Shown here: positions 11,372 through 20,734 of the stretch, piece by piece
Numbering within the stretch: position 1 is the first letter of the stretch
How the letters are laid out: every line of letters begins with the position of its first letter
Assembly: GCA_000992085.1 (NCBI GenBank)
Contig: LBTN01000013.1
Coordinates: forward strand, 1 to 39,438
Length of the DNA stretch: 39,438 nt
Source of the DNA: Candidatus Magasanikbacteria bacterium GW2011_GWA2_37_8
GTDB lineage: Bacteria; Patescibacteriota; Patescibacteriia; Magasanikbacterales; GWA2-37-8
Direction: 5' to 3'
Position numbers and translations under genes: made by a program
Notes under the pieces: model-generated
The model's input: only the letters and a program-made list of their open reading frames with translations
Database searches by the model: none
Told to the model about the DNA's origin: nothing

Positions 11372-12355
11372 ATGGCTTTAAATATATATCATAAGATTAG
11401 CAAACCAGAAGGCGAGCCAATGATTAATCATTTATCTGCCGAAGCGGAAAAGAAATCAGGAAATAATAAAATTAAGCCAGTTAATTTTGTTAATTATGTT
11501 GATCCTTCTGGAGATTTTACTAGTAAAGAATTAAAGTGGGGGATATGGTATGTAAAAAATAAGGTTTTGTTGTATCGAATTGCAGTTGGTACGTTAATTG
11601 GTTTGATTACTATTTTTTGGGGTTTTAGTTTGTGGCAGTGGGGTGATTATTTAATTTTTGGAATTACGGCTGATCAAAAATTATATCAAAATCTTAGTCA
11701 AACTTATGATTATACTTCTATTCACGCTCACTATTCTCCTAAACCTTTTGCTGTCTCTAATCCAGAGTTATTACCAGGCGGGGTAGGAAAAACCGATGTG
11801 TTGGTTTGGATTGAAAATCCTAATCCTCGTCATGTGGTATACTTTGATTATTATTTTATTTCTGGCGAAGAATCTACCCATTTGCGTCGGGGCGTGGTAT
11901 TAGCAGGAGAAAACAAACCCTTTGTTGCTTTTGGGTTATCAGATAGTGTTGCTAGCGGCGCTAGTATTGTTATTGAAAATATTGCTTGGAAGAGAATTTC
12001 TAATCATACTATTTTAGATGTGCCTACGTGGCAATCGGAGCGATTAGATTTTGTTGCCAGCGATTTCGTTTTTACTCGTCCCTTGACCAAAGAAGAGGCT
12101 AGTGCTAATGTGGTACAGTTTAAATTAACAAATAACAACCCATTTGGTTATGTGGCGGCCAAATTTGTAGTAGAATTATTGCAAAATGGAAATTTAGTGG
12201 GGGTTTTACCTCTTGAATTAGACAATTTTAGATCTTTAGAAACTCGCGATATTGATTTGCGTAGTTTTGTACCTAATTTAAGTGTTACAGATCTTAAAAT
12301 TTATCCACTATTGGATATCTATGATCCGACAGTTTTCCTGCCGCCCGAGAAGTAA
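11372..12355 (+). CDS. Hypothetical single-TM membrane-anchored protein
   Basis: 327-aa ORF; TM near LLYRIAVGTLIGLITIFWGFSLW, long predicted extracellular beta-rich domain; immediately upstream of rodA. Confidence 0.7.
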   Translation: MALNIYHKISKPEGEPMINHLSAEAEKKSGNNKIKPVNFVNYVDPSGDFTSKELKWGIWYVKNKVLLYRIAVGTLIGLITIFWGFSLWQWGDYLIFGITADQKLYQNLSQTYDYTSIHAHYSPKPFAVSNPELLPGGVGKTDVLVWIENPNPRHVVYFDYYFISGEESTHLRRGVVLAGENKPFVAFGLSDSVASGASIVIENIAWKRISNHTILDVPTWQSERLDFVASDFVFTRPLTKEEASANVVQFKLTNNNPFGYVAAKFVVELLQNGNLVGVLPLELDNFRSLETRDIDLRSFVPNLSVTDLKIYPLLDIYDPTVFLPPEK

Positions 12356-12360
12356 ATTGT

Positions 12361-13455
12361 ATGTTTAATTTTTCTAAGTTTTCGACACGAAGTTTTGATT
12401 GGCTGTTGTTGGTGGTAGTTATACTTTTAATGTCGATTGGTTTGGCAGCTGTTTATAGTATAGATTTATCACGTGGTCTTACTTTAGTATATTTTAAAAA
12501 ACAAGCGATTGCTGGTGGTATCGGTTTGGTACTGCTTTTTTTAGCTAGCACTTTTCAATACAATTTTTATCGTTCTTACGCAAAATTATTCTATTTGGCA
12601 TCAGTAATTTTATTAATTGGGGTGTTGGTTTTTGGTTCTACTATTCGTGGTACTCGCGGTTGGTTTGCTTTTGCAGGTTTCTCGTTTCAACCAGTTGAAG
12701 TAGCCAAGGTAGCCATTATATTAATTTTGGCTTATATAATCTCTAGTTTTGGGCGACGGTTTGAGCGCCCATTGTTTTTTTTCGGTACGGGGATGGTTGC
12801 GTTATTAATGATAGGCTTAATTATGTTGCAGCCAGATCTGGGTTCGGCTATGATTATTGGTCTTATTTGGTTTGCACTAATGTTATTGGTTAAGGCGCGA
12901 CGTGCTTATATTATTGGTTTGATTGTAGTGGTTGCGGTAGTGTCGGTTTTGGGCTGGTTTTTCTTTTTAAAAGATTATCAAAAATCGCGGGTTATGACGT
13001 TTATCGACCCAGCTAGCGACCCGTTAGGCGCTGGTTATAATGTTACCCAGGCAGTTATTGCTATCGGTGCTGGTCAGTGGTTTGGTCGGGGCTTGGGCTT
13101 TGGTTCACAAAGTCAGTTGCGATTTTTACCAGAAGCGCAAACCGACTTTGTGTTTTCGGTAATTGGCGAAGAATTAGGTTTTGCCGGAGCTCTAGTAACT
13201 CTATTTTTATTTGGTATATTATTTTGGCGGTTACTGCGTATTATTCGACAAACCGATGATGACTTTGTTTCTGCCGCAGTAAGTGGTATGCTGGTTTTGT
13301 TTGTTGGGCAATTATTTGTTAATGTTGGCGCAAATTTAGGATTGTTACCAATTACTGGTATTACTTTGCCATTTGTAAGTTACGGTGGATCGTCGCTTAT
13401 GATTAATTTGCTGTTAATTGGAGTAGCGGAGAGTATGGTGGTGAGAAGATATTAG
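12361..13455 (+). CDS. rodA: RodA/FtsW/SpoVE-family SEDS protein
   Basis: IRGTRGWFAFAGFSFQPVEVAKVAIILILA, GLGFGSQSQLRFLPEAQTDFVFSVIGEELGF, PFVSYGGSSLMINLLLIGV. Confidence 0.93.
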   Translation: MFNFSKFSTRSFDWLLLVVVILLMSIGLAAVYSIDLSRGLTLVYFKKQAIAGGIGLVLLFLASTFQYNFYRSYAKLFYLASVILLIGVLVFGSTIRGTRGWFAFAGFSFQPVEVAKVAIILILAYIISSFGRRFERPLFFFGTGMVALLMIGLIMLQPDLGSAMIIGLIWFALMLLVKARRAYIIGLIVVVAVVSVLGWFFFLKDYQKSRVMTFIDPASDPLGAGYNVTQAVIAIGAGQWFGRGLGFGSQSQLRFLPEAQTDFVFSVIGEELGFAGALVTLFLFGILFWRLLRIIRQTDDDFVSAAVSGMLVLFVGQLFVNVGANLGLLPITGITLPFVSYGGSSLMINLLLIGVAESMVVRRY

Positions 13456-14314
13456 ATTTTAATTATGAAATTTAAACTTTATTCTCCTTATAAACCCGCT
13501 GGCTCTCAACCCGAAGCTATAAAACAGCTTGTTTTTGGTTTGGAGAGTGGAATGAATAAACAAACTTTGCTTGGTGTTACTGGCTCGGGAAAAACTTTTA
13601 CTATTGCTAATGTTATCGAAAAAGTGCAAATACCTACTTTGGTAATTGCCCATAACAAAACTTTGGCTGCCCAACTTTGTAACGAGTTTAGAGAATTTTT
13701 TCCGGGTAATGCCGTGGAATATTTTGTTTCTTATTACGATTATTATCAACCTGAGGCATATATGCCGGGTAGCGATACCTAAACCGAATACGAAAAAATA
13801 GTTTTGCATTTAGAGCAAGGGCAAAAATTAAATCGCACCGAAATGTTGGCGCAATTAATCGAAATGCAATTTGAGCGCACTACCAGTGATTTGCGTCGCG
13901 GTCAGTTTCGCCTGCGCGGACAAGTTTTTGAAGTAATGCCAGTGAACGAGGAAATAATTTATCGTTTAGAAATTTCTGAAAGGATTGATTTGATTGAAAT
14001 GGTAGATGCAGTAACCAGAAAAGTAAAACACGAAACGAGTGATATGTGGTTGTTTCCAGCCAAGCATTATGTAGCTGGTCCAGAAATGCGCGAGCGAGCT
14101 TTTAAGACTATTAAGCAAGAACTAAAAGAACAGCTGACTATCTTTGAGAAAAAGGGAAAAGTTTTGGAATACGAAAGATTAAAACGCCGTGTGAATTATG
14201 ATTTAGAAATGATAAAAAATATTGGCTATTGCAATGGTATTGAAAATTATTCACGTCATTTCGATGGACGCAATGCTGGTGAACCACCATTTAGTTTGTT
14301 GGATTATTTTAATA

Positions 14315-14342
14315 AAGGAGTAAGGAGTAAGGAAAAAGGAGT
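14315..14342 (+). repeat. Heptanucleotide array 1 inside uvrB
   Basis: AAGGAGT AAGGAGT AAGGAAA AAGGAGT. Confidence 0.9.
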
Positions 14343-14644
14343 AAATAATAATTTTCTTACTGTTATCGATGAGTCGCACGTTACTGTTCCGCAAATTAAT
14401 GGTATGTATGCTGGTGATAAAGCGCGTAAAGATACTTTGGTAGAACATGGGTTTAGACTACCAAGTGCACGTGATAATCGTCCGCTTAATTATGTTGAGT
14501 TTGAAAAACGTGTTAATCAAACTATTTATGTTTCGGCTACACCAAGTGAGTATGAATTAGGGGAGAGCAAACAAGTGGTGGAACAAATTGTACGCCCAAC
14601 TGGGCTAGTTGATCCAGAAATTATCGTTAGGCCGGTTACTGGAA

Positions 14645-14672
14645 AAGGAATAAAGAATAAAGAAAAAGGAAT
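14645..14672 (+). repeat. Heptanucleotide array 2 inside uvrB
   Basis: AAGGAAT AAAGAAT AAAGAAA AAGGAAT. Confidence 0.85.
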
Positions 14673-15206
14673 AAGCCAATTATCCCAGATTGAAGATTTA
14701 ATAATTCGTATTGATGAGCGTATAAAAAGTAAAGAACGTGTGCTTGTAACTACTCTTACCAAAAAAATGGCAGAAGATTTGAACGATTATTTATTAAAGA
14801 AAAAGTATAAGGTGAAATATTTACATTCTGATATTCAAACTTTGGAACGTATCGAAACCATCACCGCACTTCGCAAAGGTATAATTGATGTGATAGTAGG
14901 TGTAAACTTGTTGCGTGAAGGTTTGGATATGCCAGAGGTGTCACTCGTGGCGATTTTAGATGCCGATAAAGAAGGATTTTTGCGTAGTGCCACTAGTTTG
15001 ATTCAGACTATTGGCCGCGCTGCTAGGAATGTTAATGGCCAAGTAATTTTGTATGCCGATAATATTACCCAATCAATTGAGAAAGCGATTAGCGAAACCA
15101 ATCGTCGTCGCACAATCCAGTTGGCCTACAACAAAGAACATAACATAACACCCAAAACAATTGAAAAAAGTATTAAAGATATTTTAGGAGAATTAGGGGT
15201 TAGTTC

Positions 15207-15234
15207 AAGGAGTAAGGAAAAAGGAGCAAGGAAT
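15207..15234 (+). repeat. Heptanucleotide array 3 inside uvrB
   Basis: AAGGAGT AAGGAAA AAGGAGC AAGGAAT. Confidence 0.9.
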
Positions 15235-15408
15235 AAACGGACAACGTCGGATAAAATTTTAGAACTTGATTTACTTGGAGACAAACGACCGCTTGAAGAA
15301 ATTATTAAAGACAAAGAAAGTCAAATGAAAGAAGCGGCGAAGAATTTAGAATTTGAGTTGGCGGCAATATTGCGTGATGAAATTTACAAATTAAATAAAC
15401 AAACTAAA

Positions 15409-15432
15409 AAAACGGCTTAAGGCCGTTTTTTG
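15409..15432. terminator. Bidirectional terminator whose loop carries both convergent stop codons
   Basis: AAAAAACGGC-TTAA-GGCCGTTTTTT. Confidence 0.75.
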
Positions 15433-15890
15433 TTTTGGGTATTATTTTTTTTGTCAAAAAAATATTTTATTACATATTGTCCGGGGTAGATAATTAAAAC
15501 TCCGCCCATAAGAATCAATACACCTGCTGTTGTGAATAAAAATCGATAATCAGCTACGTAAGCGTCTTTTGGATTTGCAGGGTTATAATAAATTGGAAGT
15601 ACGTCGCCAATTTTGTGCTTAATATTTTCTCGATTATAATCATTAGTAAATTTTATTATTTCTCCACTTGGCAAACCAAATTCAATTTGTAAATAATCCA
15701 TTGCGGCTGCTACTTCAGCGCCATAGTTGTATTCAGTTTTAATATCATAAACTGTACCAGTGGTTTTTTGGTAGGTTTCTTTTATCCAGATATTTTTTTT
15801 AGTTATGTTAACCCCCCAAGCAAAGGTGCTAAATCCAAGAAGTATTAAACAAATATTAGCTATTAAAGTAACTTTAGAAGTAGTAGACAT
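15417..15890 (-). CDS. DUF3592-like membrane protein
   Basis: Two TM segments flanking GTVYDIKTEYN...FGLPSGEIIKFTNDYNRENIKHKIGDVLPIYYNPANPKDAYV. Confidence 0.7.
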   Translation of the reverse strand: MSTTSKVTLIANICLILLGFSTFAWGVNITKKNIWIKETYQKTTGTVYDIKTEYNYGAEVAAAMDYLQIEFGLPSGEIIKFTNDYNRENIKHKIGDVLPIYYNPANPKDAYVADYRFLFTTAGVLILMGGVLIIYPGQYVIKYFFDKKNNTQNKKRP

Positions 15891-15957
15891 AAGTTATAGA
15901 TATACAGACCAAAGGTTAACAATATTATATATCTAATATTTTAAGCTGTCTAATTTA

Positions 15958-15985
15958 TTGACAAAACATACCATTTTGGTATAAT
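15958..15985 (+). promoter_or_regulatory. Putative sigma70-type promoter of uvrA
   Basis: TTGACA (15958-15963), 16-nt spacer, TATAAT (15980-15985). Confidence 0.75.
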
Positions 15986-16050
15986 TACTTTGTTCTTTAT
16001 ATTTTAAGATATACCTAATTAACCCCGTGATGGGGCTTTTTGGCATTTTT

Positions 16051-18627
16051 ATGCAAAATAAAATAATTATTCATGGAGCGAGAGAGCACAATCTAAAGAA
16101 TATAGATCTAGAGTTACCGCGTAATAAGATGGTTGTGTTTACAGGGCTTTCTGGCTCGGGAAAATCGAGCCTGGCTTTTGATACTATTTTTGCCGAGGGT
16201 CAACGTCGGTATATCGAATCTTTATCTGCGTATGCCAGACAGTTTTTGGGTGGTATGCAAAAACCAGATGTTGATGAAATAACTGGTTTGTCGCCGGCTA
16301 TTTCTATTGATCAAAAGGCACACAGCGCTAACCCGCGTTCTACTGTTGCTACTATCACCGAGATTTATGATTATTTACGTGTTTTGTATGCGCGTATTGG
16401 TGCCCCGCATTGTCCGATTTGTGGAACAAAAATTGAAAAAATGACAGTAGATGAGATGACAGAACGCGTAGTCCGTAAAGTTGAAAGTTATAAAGTTAAT
16501 AAAGTTAGCGAGTTAATTGTGTTGGCACCAGTAGTACGCGGACGTAAAGGAGAATATTATCAGATGCTTTATGATATGTATAACTCTGGATTTTTGGAAG
16601 TGCGGGTAGATGGTAAAATGAAAAGTTTAAAAGAAAGAATTGTTTTAGGAAAAAATACCAAACATACGATTGAGGTGGTGGTGGATAAGTTCATAGCCAA
16701 TAGTTCACAGCCAATAGTTGTAGAAAAAAGATTAGCCGAAGCAGTAGAAACTGCGGTGGGTTTGTCTAAGGGGCTTTGTACAGTAATTTTTCCAGATAGC
16801 GAAGAGCAGATTTTTTCTACGGAATATTCTTGTCCCAAAGACGGTTTTAGTTTTCCCGAAATCGAACCACGATTGTTTAGTTTTAATAGTCCTTATGGCT
16901 ATTGTGATTATTGTACTGGTCTTGGTACCAAAACTTTGTTTTCTGAAGAAGTTTGCCCAAAATGTAATGGTAAAAGATTAAACGAAACTGCTTTGAGTGT
17001 AAAAATTAATAACAAAAATATTTGGGAAGTGGTAAGTATGCATATTGGCGAAGTGCGGGATTTTTTTGCAGAAACAGAAATGTCTTTGCCGGCGCAAGAA
17101 CAAGAAATCGCTGGAGCAGTGCTTAAAGAAATCGCCAATCGTTTGCAATTTATGTATGATGTAGGTTTGCATTATTTAACCTTAAATCGTACAGCAGGCA
17201 CTTTAAGTGGTGGTGAAGCACAGCGTATTAGGTTGGCTTCGCAAGTGGGTACAAAATTGGTAGGTGCCTTGTATGTGCTAGACGAGCCGACAATTGGTTT
17301 ACATCAAAAAGATAATGATCAATTAGTAAAGACCCTGCGTAATTTATGTGACGTGGGTAATACTATTATTGTGGTCGAACATGATGAAGATACAATTTTA
17401 GTCAGTGATTGGATAGTGGATATTGGGCCCGGCGCTGGAAAACATGGCGGAGAAGTAGTGTATAGCGGCCCAACAAAGTCTGTCGTCCTGAGCGGAACCC
17501 GAAGGGCGGAGTCGAAGGATCCCTTAATTGATTGTAAAACATTTGGCGATCCTGCCAAATCACTTACTGGTAAATATTTACGCGGAGAAGTAAAAATTCC
17601 TTTACCAGAAAAACGTCGTAAAGTTGACAGTTCGACTCCAAAATTAAAAATTAAAGGCGCTACAGAACATAATTTAAAAAACATTAATGTGGAAGTTCCG
17701 TTGCGTCGTTTTGTTTGTTTAACTGGTGTGTCTGGTTCTGGCAAAAGTACTTTAATGCGCGATATTATTCAAAAAACAGTATCTAATAAATTTAATCATT
17801 TAAATAAACCAACGGGGCAATTTAAAGAAATTCTTGGTATAGAATATTTGGATCGAATTATTACTATTGACCAAAGTCCAATTGGTCGTACACCGCGTTC
17901 TAATCCAGCCACCTATACCAAAGCTTATGATTTTATTCGCGAATTATTCGCTTCAACTGCAGAAGCGCGTATGCGCGGTTTTAGTACTAGTCGTTTTAGC
18001 TTTAATGTACCAGGGGGAAGATGTGAAAATTGTGAAGGTAGGGGATTTTTGGAAATTGAAATGCATTTTTTACCTAGCGTGCAAATAGTGTGCGATGTGT
18101 GTAAAGGCAAAAGGTTTAATCAAGAAACTTTGCAGATTGATTTTAAAGGAAAGAATATTGCTGATGTTTTGGAAATGACTATTGAAGACGCTGAAGATTT
18201 TTTTCGTGATATCCCGGTGATTTATGATAAACTAAAAATATTAAACGAGGTAGGTTTAGATTATTTAACTTTGGGCCAATCTGCCACCACTTTGTCTGGT
18301 GGTGAAGCGCAGCGTATCAAACTTTCTCGTGAGTTAGCTAAACATGGCACTACCAAAACTTTGTACTTGTTAGATGAGCCAACCACTGGTTTGCACTATG
18401 AAGACGTGCGTAAATTATTAATTGTGCTTGAGCGTTTGGTAAGCCAAGGGAATACAGTATTGGTAATTGAACATAATTTAGATGTAATAAAATGCGCCGA
18501 TTGGATAATTGATTTGGGGCCAGAAGGAGGGGATAAGGGTGGAGAAGTGATAGCAACTGGGACACCAATAGAGGTGGCGCGAAAAAAAGGAAGTTATACT
18601 GGGGAGTATTTGAAAAAAGTTTTATAA
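16051..18627 (+). CDS. uvrA: UvrA excinuclease ABC subunit A, full length
   Basis: [66 protein letters not shown]; two ABC domains, zinc CxxC motifs. Confidence 0.97.
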   Translation: MQNKIIIHGAREHNLKNIDLELPRNKMVVFTGLSGSGKSSLAFDTIFAEGQRRYIESLSAYARQFLGGMQKPDVDEITGLSPAISIDQKAHSANPRSTVATITEIYDYLRVLYARIGAPHCPICGTKIEKMTVDEMTERVVRKVESYKVNKVSELIVLAPVVRGRKGEYYQMLYDMYNSGFLEVRVDGKMKSLKERIVLGKNTKHTIEVVVDKFIANSSQPIVVEKRLAEAVETAVGLSKGLCTVIFPDSEEQIFSTEYSCPKDGFSFPEIEPRLFSFNSPYGYCDYCTGLGTKTLFSEEVCPKCNGKRLNETALSVKINNKNIWEVVSMHIGEVRDFFAETEMSLPAQEQEIAGAVLKEIANRLQFMYDVGLHYLTLNRTAGTLSGGEAQRIRLASQVGTKLVGALYVLDEPTIGLHQKDNDQLVKTLRNLCDVGNTIIVVEHDEDTILVSDWIVDIGPGAGKHGGEVVYSGPTKSVVLSGTRRAESKDPLIDCKTFGDPAKSLTGKYLRGEVKIPLPEKRRKVDSSTPKLKIKGATEHNLKNINVEVPLRRFVCLTGVSGSGKSTLMRDIIQKTVSNKFNHLNKPTGQFKEILGIEYLDRIITIDQSPIGRTPRSNPATYTKAYDFIRELFASTAEARMRGFSTSRFSFNVPGGRCENCEGRGFLEIEMHFLPSVQIVCDVCKGKRFNQETLQIDFKGKNIADVLEMTIEDAEDFFRDIPVIYDKLKILNEVGLDYLTLGQSATTLSGGEAQRIKLSRELAKHGTTKTLYLLDEPTTGLHYEDVRKLLIVLERLVSQGNTVLVIEHNLDVIKCADWIIDLGPEGGDKGGEVIATGTPIEVARKKGSYTGEYLKKVL

Positions 18628-18631
18628 TAAA

Positions 18632-18658
18632 AAATTCCCCTATAGGGGAATTTTTTAT
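18632..18658. terminator. Intrinsic terminator after uvrA
   Basis: AAAAAATTCCCC-tata-GGGGAATTTTTT. Confidence 0.8.
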
Positions 18659-18667
18659 TTATTAATT

Positions 18668-18982
18668 TTATTTTTTGATTATCTTAATTCCTCTTATTCC
18701 AAAAAATATTAGAACCAAAATTAATATTTTTAAGATGTAGTGTCCGCTAAGGTCTAGAAAGTTTTTAGTAAGAGGTGTGATTGTATTTACTAACAAGTGA
18801 GCAATAATACCAATTGGTAAGGTAAGAAAAATCCAATTGATTTTTGGTATTTTGATCCTCATTTTTAAAAAGAGTTTTGTGAGGAGTGGAGAGAGTAGCC
18901 AAATACCTAGAAACGATGCGATAAAATCAAATAATGCATATCCGCCTAATCTAAATTGTCGCAAAAATTCTATTGTAGTCAT
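18668..18982 (-). CDS. Hypothetical membrane protein
   Basis: 104-aa ORF with about three TM segments. Confidence 0.6.
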   Translation of the reverse strand: MTTIEFLRQFRLGGYALFDFIASFLGIWLLSPLLTKLFLKMRIKIPKINWIFLTLPIGIIAHLLVNTITPLTKNFLDLSGHYILKILILVLIFFGIRGIKIIKK

Positions 18983-19043
18983 TTTGTTTGTAAAATTACT
19001 TAATTTATTATATTATATCAATTAGCGCTTAAAATAGCAAAGT

Positions 19044-20291
19044 ATGGTAGTTGTTAAAAACAATATTCGTAGTTTTCCAGATAAACCAGGTATTTATCTT
19101 TTTTTTGATTCTCAAAAAGAACTTATTTATGTAGGTAAGGCTACAAGTTTGAAGAATCGGGTAAAGTCGTATTTTGTTAGCACTAAGACATCACGTCCGA
19201 TTGAGCAGATGATACATAAGGTGGTAGATATAAAAACTATCCAAACAGACTCGGTTTTGGAAGCGATTATTCTAGAGGCAAATTATATTAAAAAATTTCA
19301 GCCAAAGTATAATGTTGATTTAAAAGATGATAAGAGTTGGAATTATATTGTAATAACCAATGATAAATTTCCAAGAGTAAATACTATTAGACAACACGAA
19401 TTTAAAAATTTGAAATTAGAAATTAAAAATTTTCAATTTACATTTGGTCCTTATCCTGGTTTAAAAACCAAAGAAATGATGAGTCTGCTTCGTAAGTTAT
19501 TTTATATTTCCACTTGTGAATCAGACAAAGGTAAACCTTGTTTTTACCGTCAATTAGGACAGTGTTTGGGTGTGTGTATCGGAGAAATTAGTCCAAGTGA
19601 ATATAAAAAGAAAGTGATTAAGCCGTTAGTACAATTTTTAAGTGGGAAGAAAAAAAGTTTACTAAAAAATTTAGAGCGTGAAATGAAGTTAGCTTCTAAA
19701 AATCACGAGTTTGAAGAAGCGGGAAGACTGCGAGATCAAATTAGGCAATTAAATAGGATACAAGATGTAGCGCTACTAAATAAGAGTTTTGTGGAAAATG
19801 AAAAATTAGGAAATTCAGAAATTAGGAAGCTCAGAAATTTAAGGATTGAAGGGTATGATATTTCTAATTTAGGAACCACTGGCAAAGTGGGGAGTATGGT
19901 GGTATTTGAAAATAATGAGGCGAATAAATCGCAGTATCGTAAATTTAAGATTAAAACTGTAGTAGGCCAAAGCGATGTCGATTGTCTTGGCGAAGTATTG
20001 ATAAGGCGTTTAAAACATACAGACTGGCCGTTGCCCGAGGTATTTTTAATTGATGGCGGTATGCCTCAAGTTAATCGAACAAAAAAAATACTTAACTCTT
20101 TGAATATTAATATACCCGTAGTCGGAATTGCTAAAGGATCGGAACGAAAGAAAAATGATTTTATAATTAGTAATTATCAAAGTAAGGATTTTGTCTATTG
20201 GGTAAATGAAAACAAAAAATTATTAATTCAAGTGCGCGATGAAGCGCATCGATTCGCAATTAAGTATCAACGAACATTGCGTAAAATTTAA
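19044..20291 (+). CDS. uvrC: UvrC excinuclease ABC subunit C (no C-terminal HhH domain visible)
   Basis: GIY-YIG nuclease (KPGIYLFFDSQKELIYVGKATSLKNRVKSYF), UVR motif, RNase H-like domain (IEGYDISN...VGSMVVFENNEANKSQYRKFKIK...LIDGGMPQVN). Confidence 0.93.
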   Translation: MVVVKNNIRSFPDKPGIYLFFDSQKELIYVGKATSLKNRVKSYFVSTKTSRPIEQMIHKVVDIKTIQTDSVLEAIILEANYIKKFQPKYNVDLKDDKSWNYIVITNDKFPRVNTIRQHEFKNLKLEIKNFQFTFGPYPGLKTKEMMSLLRKLFYISTCESDKGKPCFYRQLGQCLGVCIGEISPSEYKKKVIKPLVQFLSGKKKSLLKNLEREMKLASKNHEFEEAGRLRDQIRQLNRIQDVALLNKSFVENEKLGNSEIRKLRNLRIEGYDISNLGTTGKVGSMVVFENNEANKSQYRKFKIKTVVGQSDVDCLGEVLIRRLKHTDWPLPEVFLIDGGMPQVNRTKKILNSLNINIPVVGIAKGSERKKNDFIISNYQSKDFVYWVNENKKLLIQVRDEAHRFAIKYQRTLRKI

Positions 20292-20379
20292 TTTTTGTAA
20301 GGTTGTATTACATAAAAATTGTGTAGTAGTATAATTAAATTATTAATTTATTCCGCTTAGGCGGTTTAACTCAAAATGT

Positions 20380-20637
20380 ATGTTATATTATGGTATGGGT
20401 TTTGGCTTCGGTATGATTGTTTTTGCCGTATGGTCAATTTTTTGGAAGGGCTGGGCAATGTGGATTGCTGCTCGCCAAGGGCAAAAAGTGTGGTTCGGGG
20501 CTTTGCTTGTAGTTAACACTCTTGGCATTTTGGAAATTTTGTATATCTTCATTTTTAGCAAGAGCCAAACCAAAGATGCGGTCGCTCCTATTGTTCAAGC
20601 CGAAGTTAGTAAAAAAGAAACTGAAAAAGTAGAATAA
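20380..20637 (+). CDS. DUF5652-like small membrane protein
   Basis: WSIFWKGWAMWIAARQGQKVWFGALLVVNTLGILEILYIF. Confidence 0.75.
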   Translation: MLYYGMGFGFGMIVFAVWSIFWKGWAMWIAARQGQKVWFGALLVVNTLGILEILYIFIFSKSQTKDAVAPIVQAEVSKKETEKVE

Positions 20638-20648
20638 AGAAAGGCAGC

Positions 20649-20677
20649 TTGACATTTTTTGCAAAATCAGCTATTAT
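20649..20677 (+). promoter_or_regulatory. Putative promoter for the L25 gene
   Basis: TTGACA (20649-20654), 17-nt spacer, TATTAT (20672-20677). Confidence 0.65.
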
Positions 20678-20734
20678 ATGGCCTATGAAGAAAAGGATAT
20701 TTTCTTTTGTTATTTATAAATAATCTTATAAATT

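Larger units (their letters stand above)
13465..15420 (+). pseudogene. uvrB: UvrB, interrupted by an in-frame TAA at an apparent ~46-codon deletion near 13780 (probably sequence or assembly artefact)
   Basis: [36 protein letters not shown], then TEYEKIVLHLEQGQKLNRTEMLAQL...ATPSEYELGES...LLREGLDMPEVSLVAILDADKEGFLRS in the same frame; C-terminal UVR motif. Confidence 0.9.
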
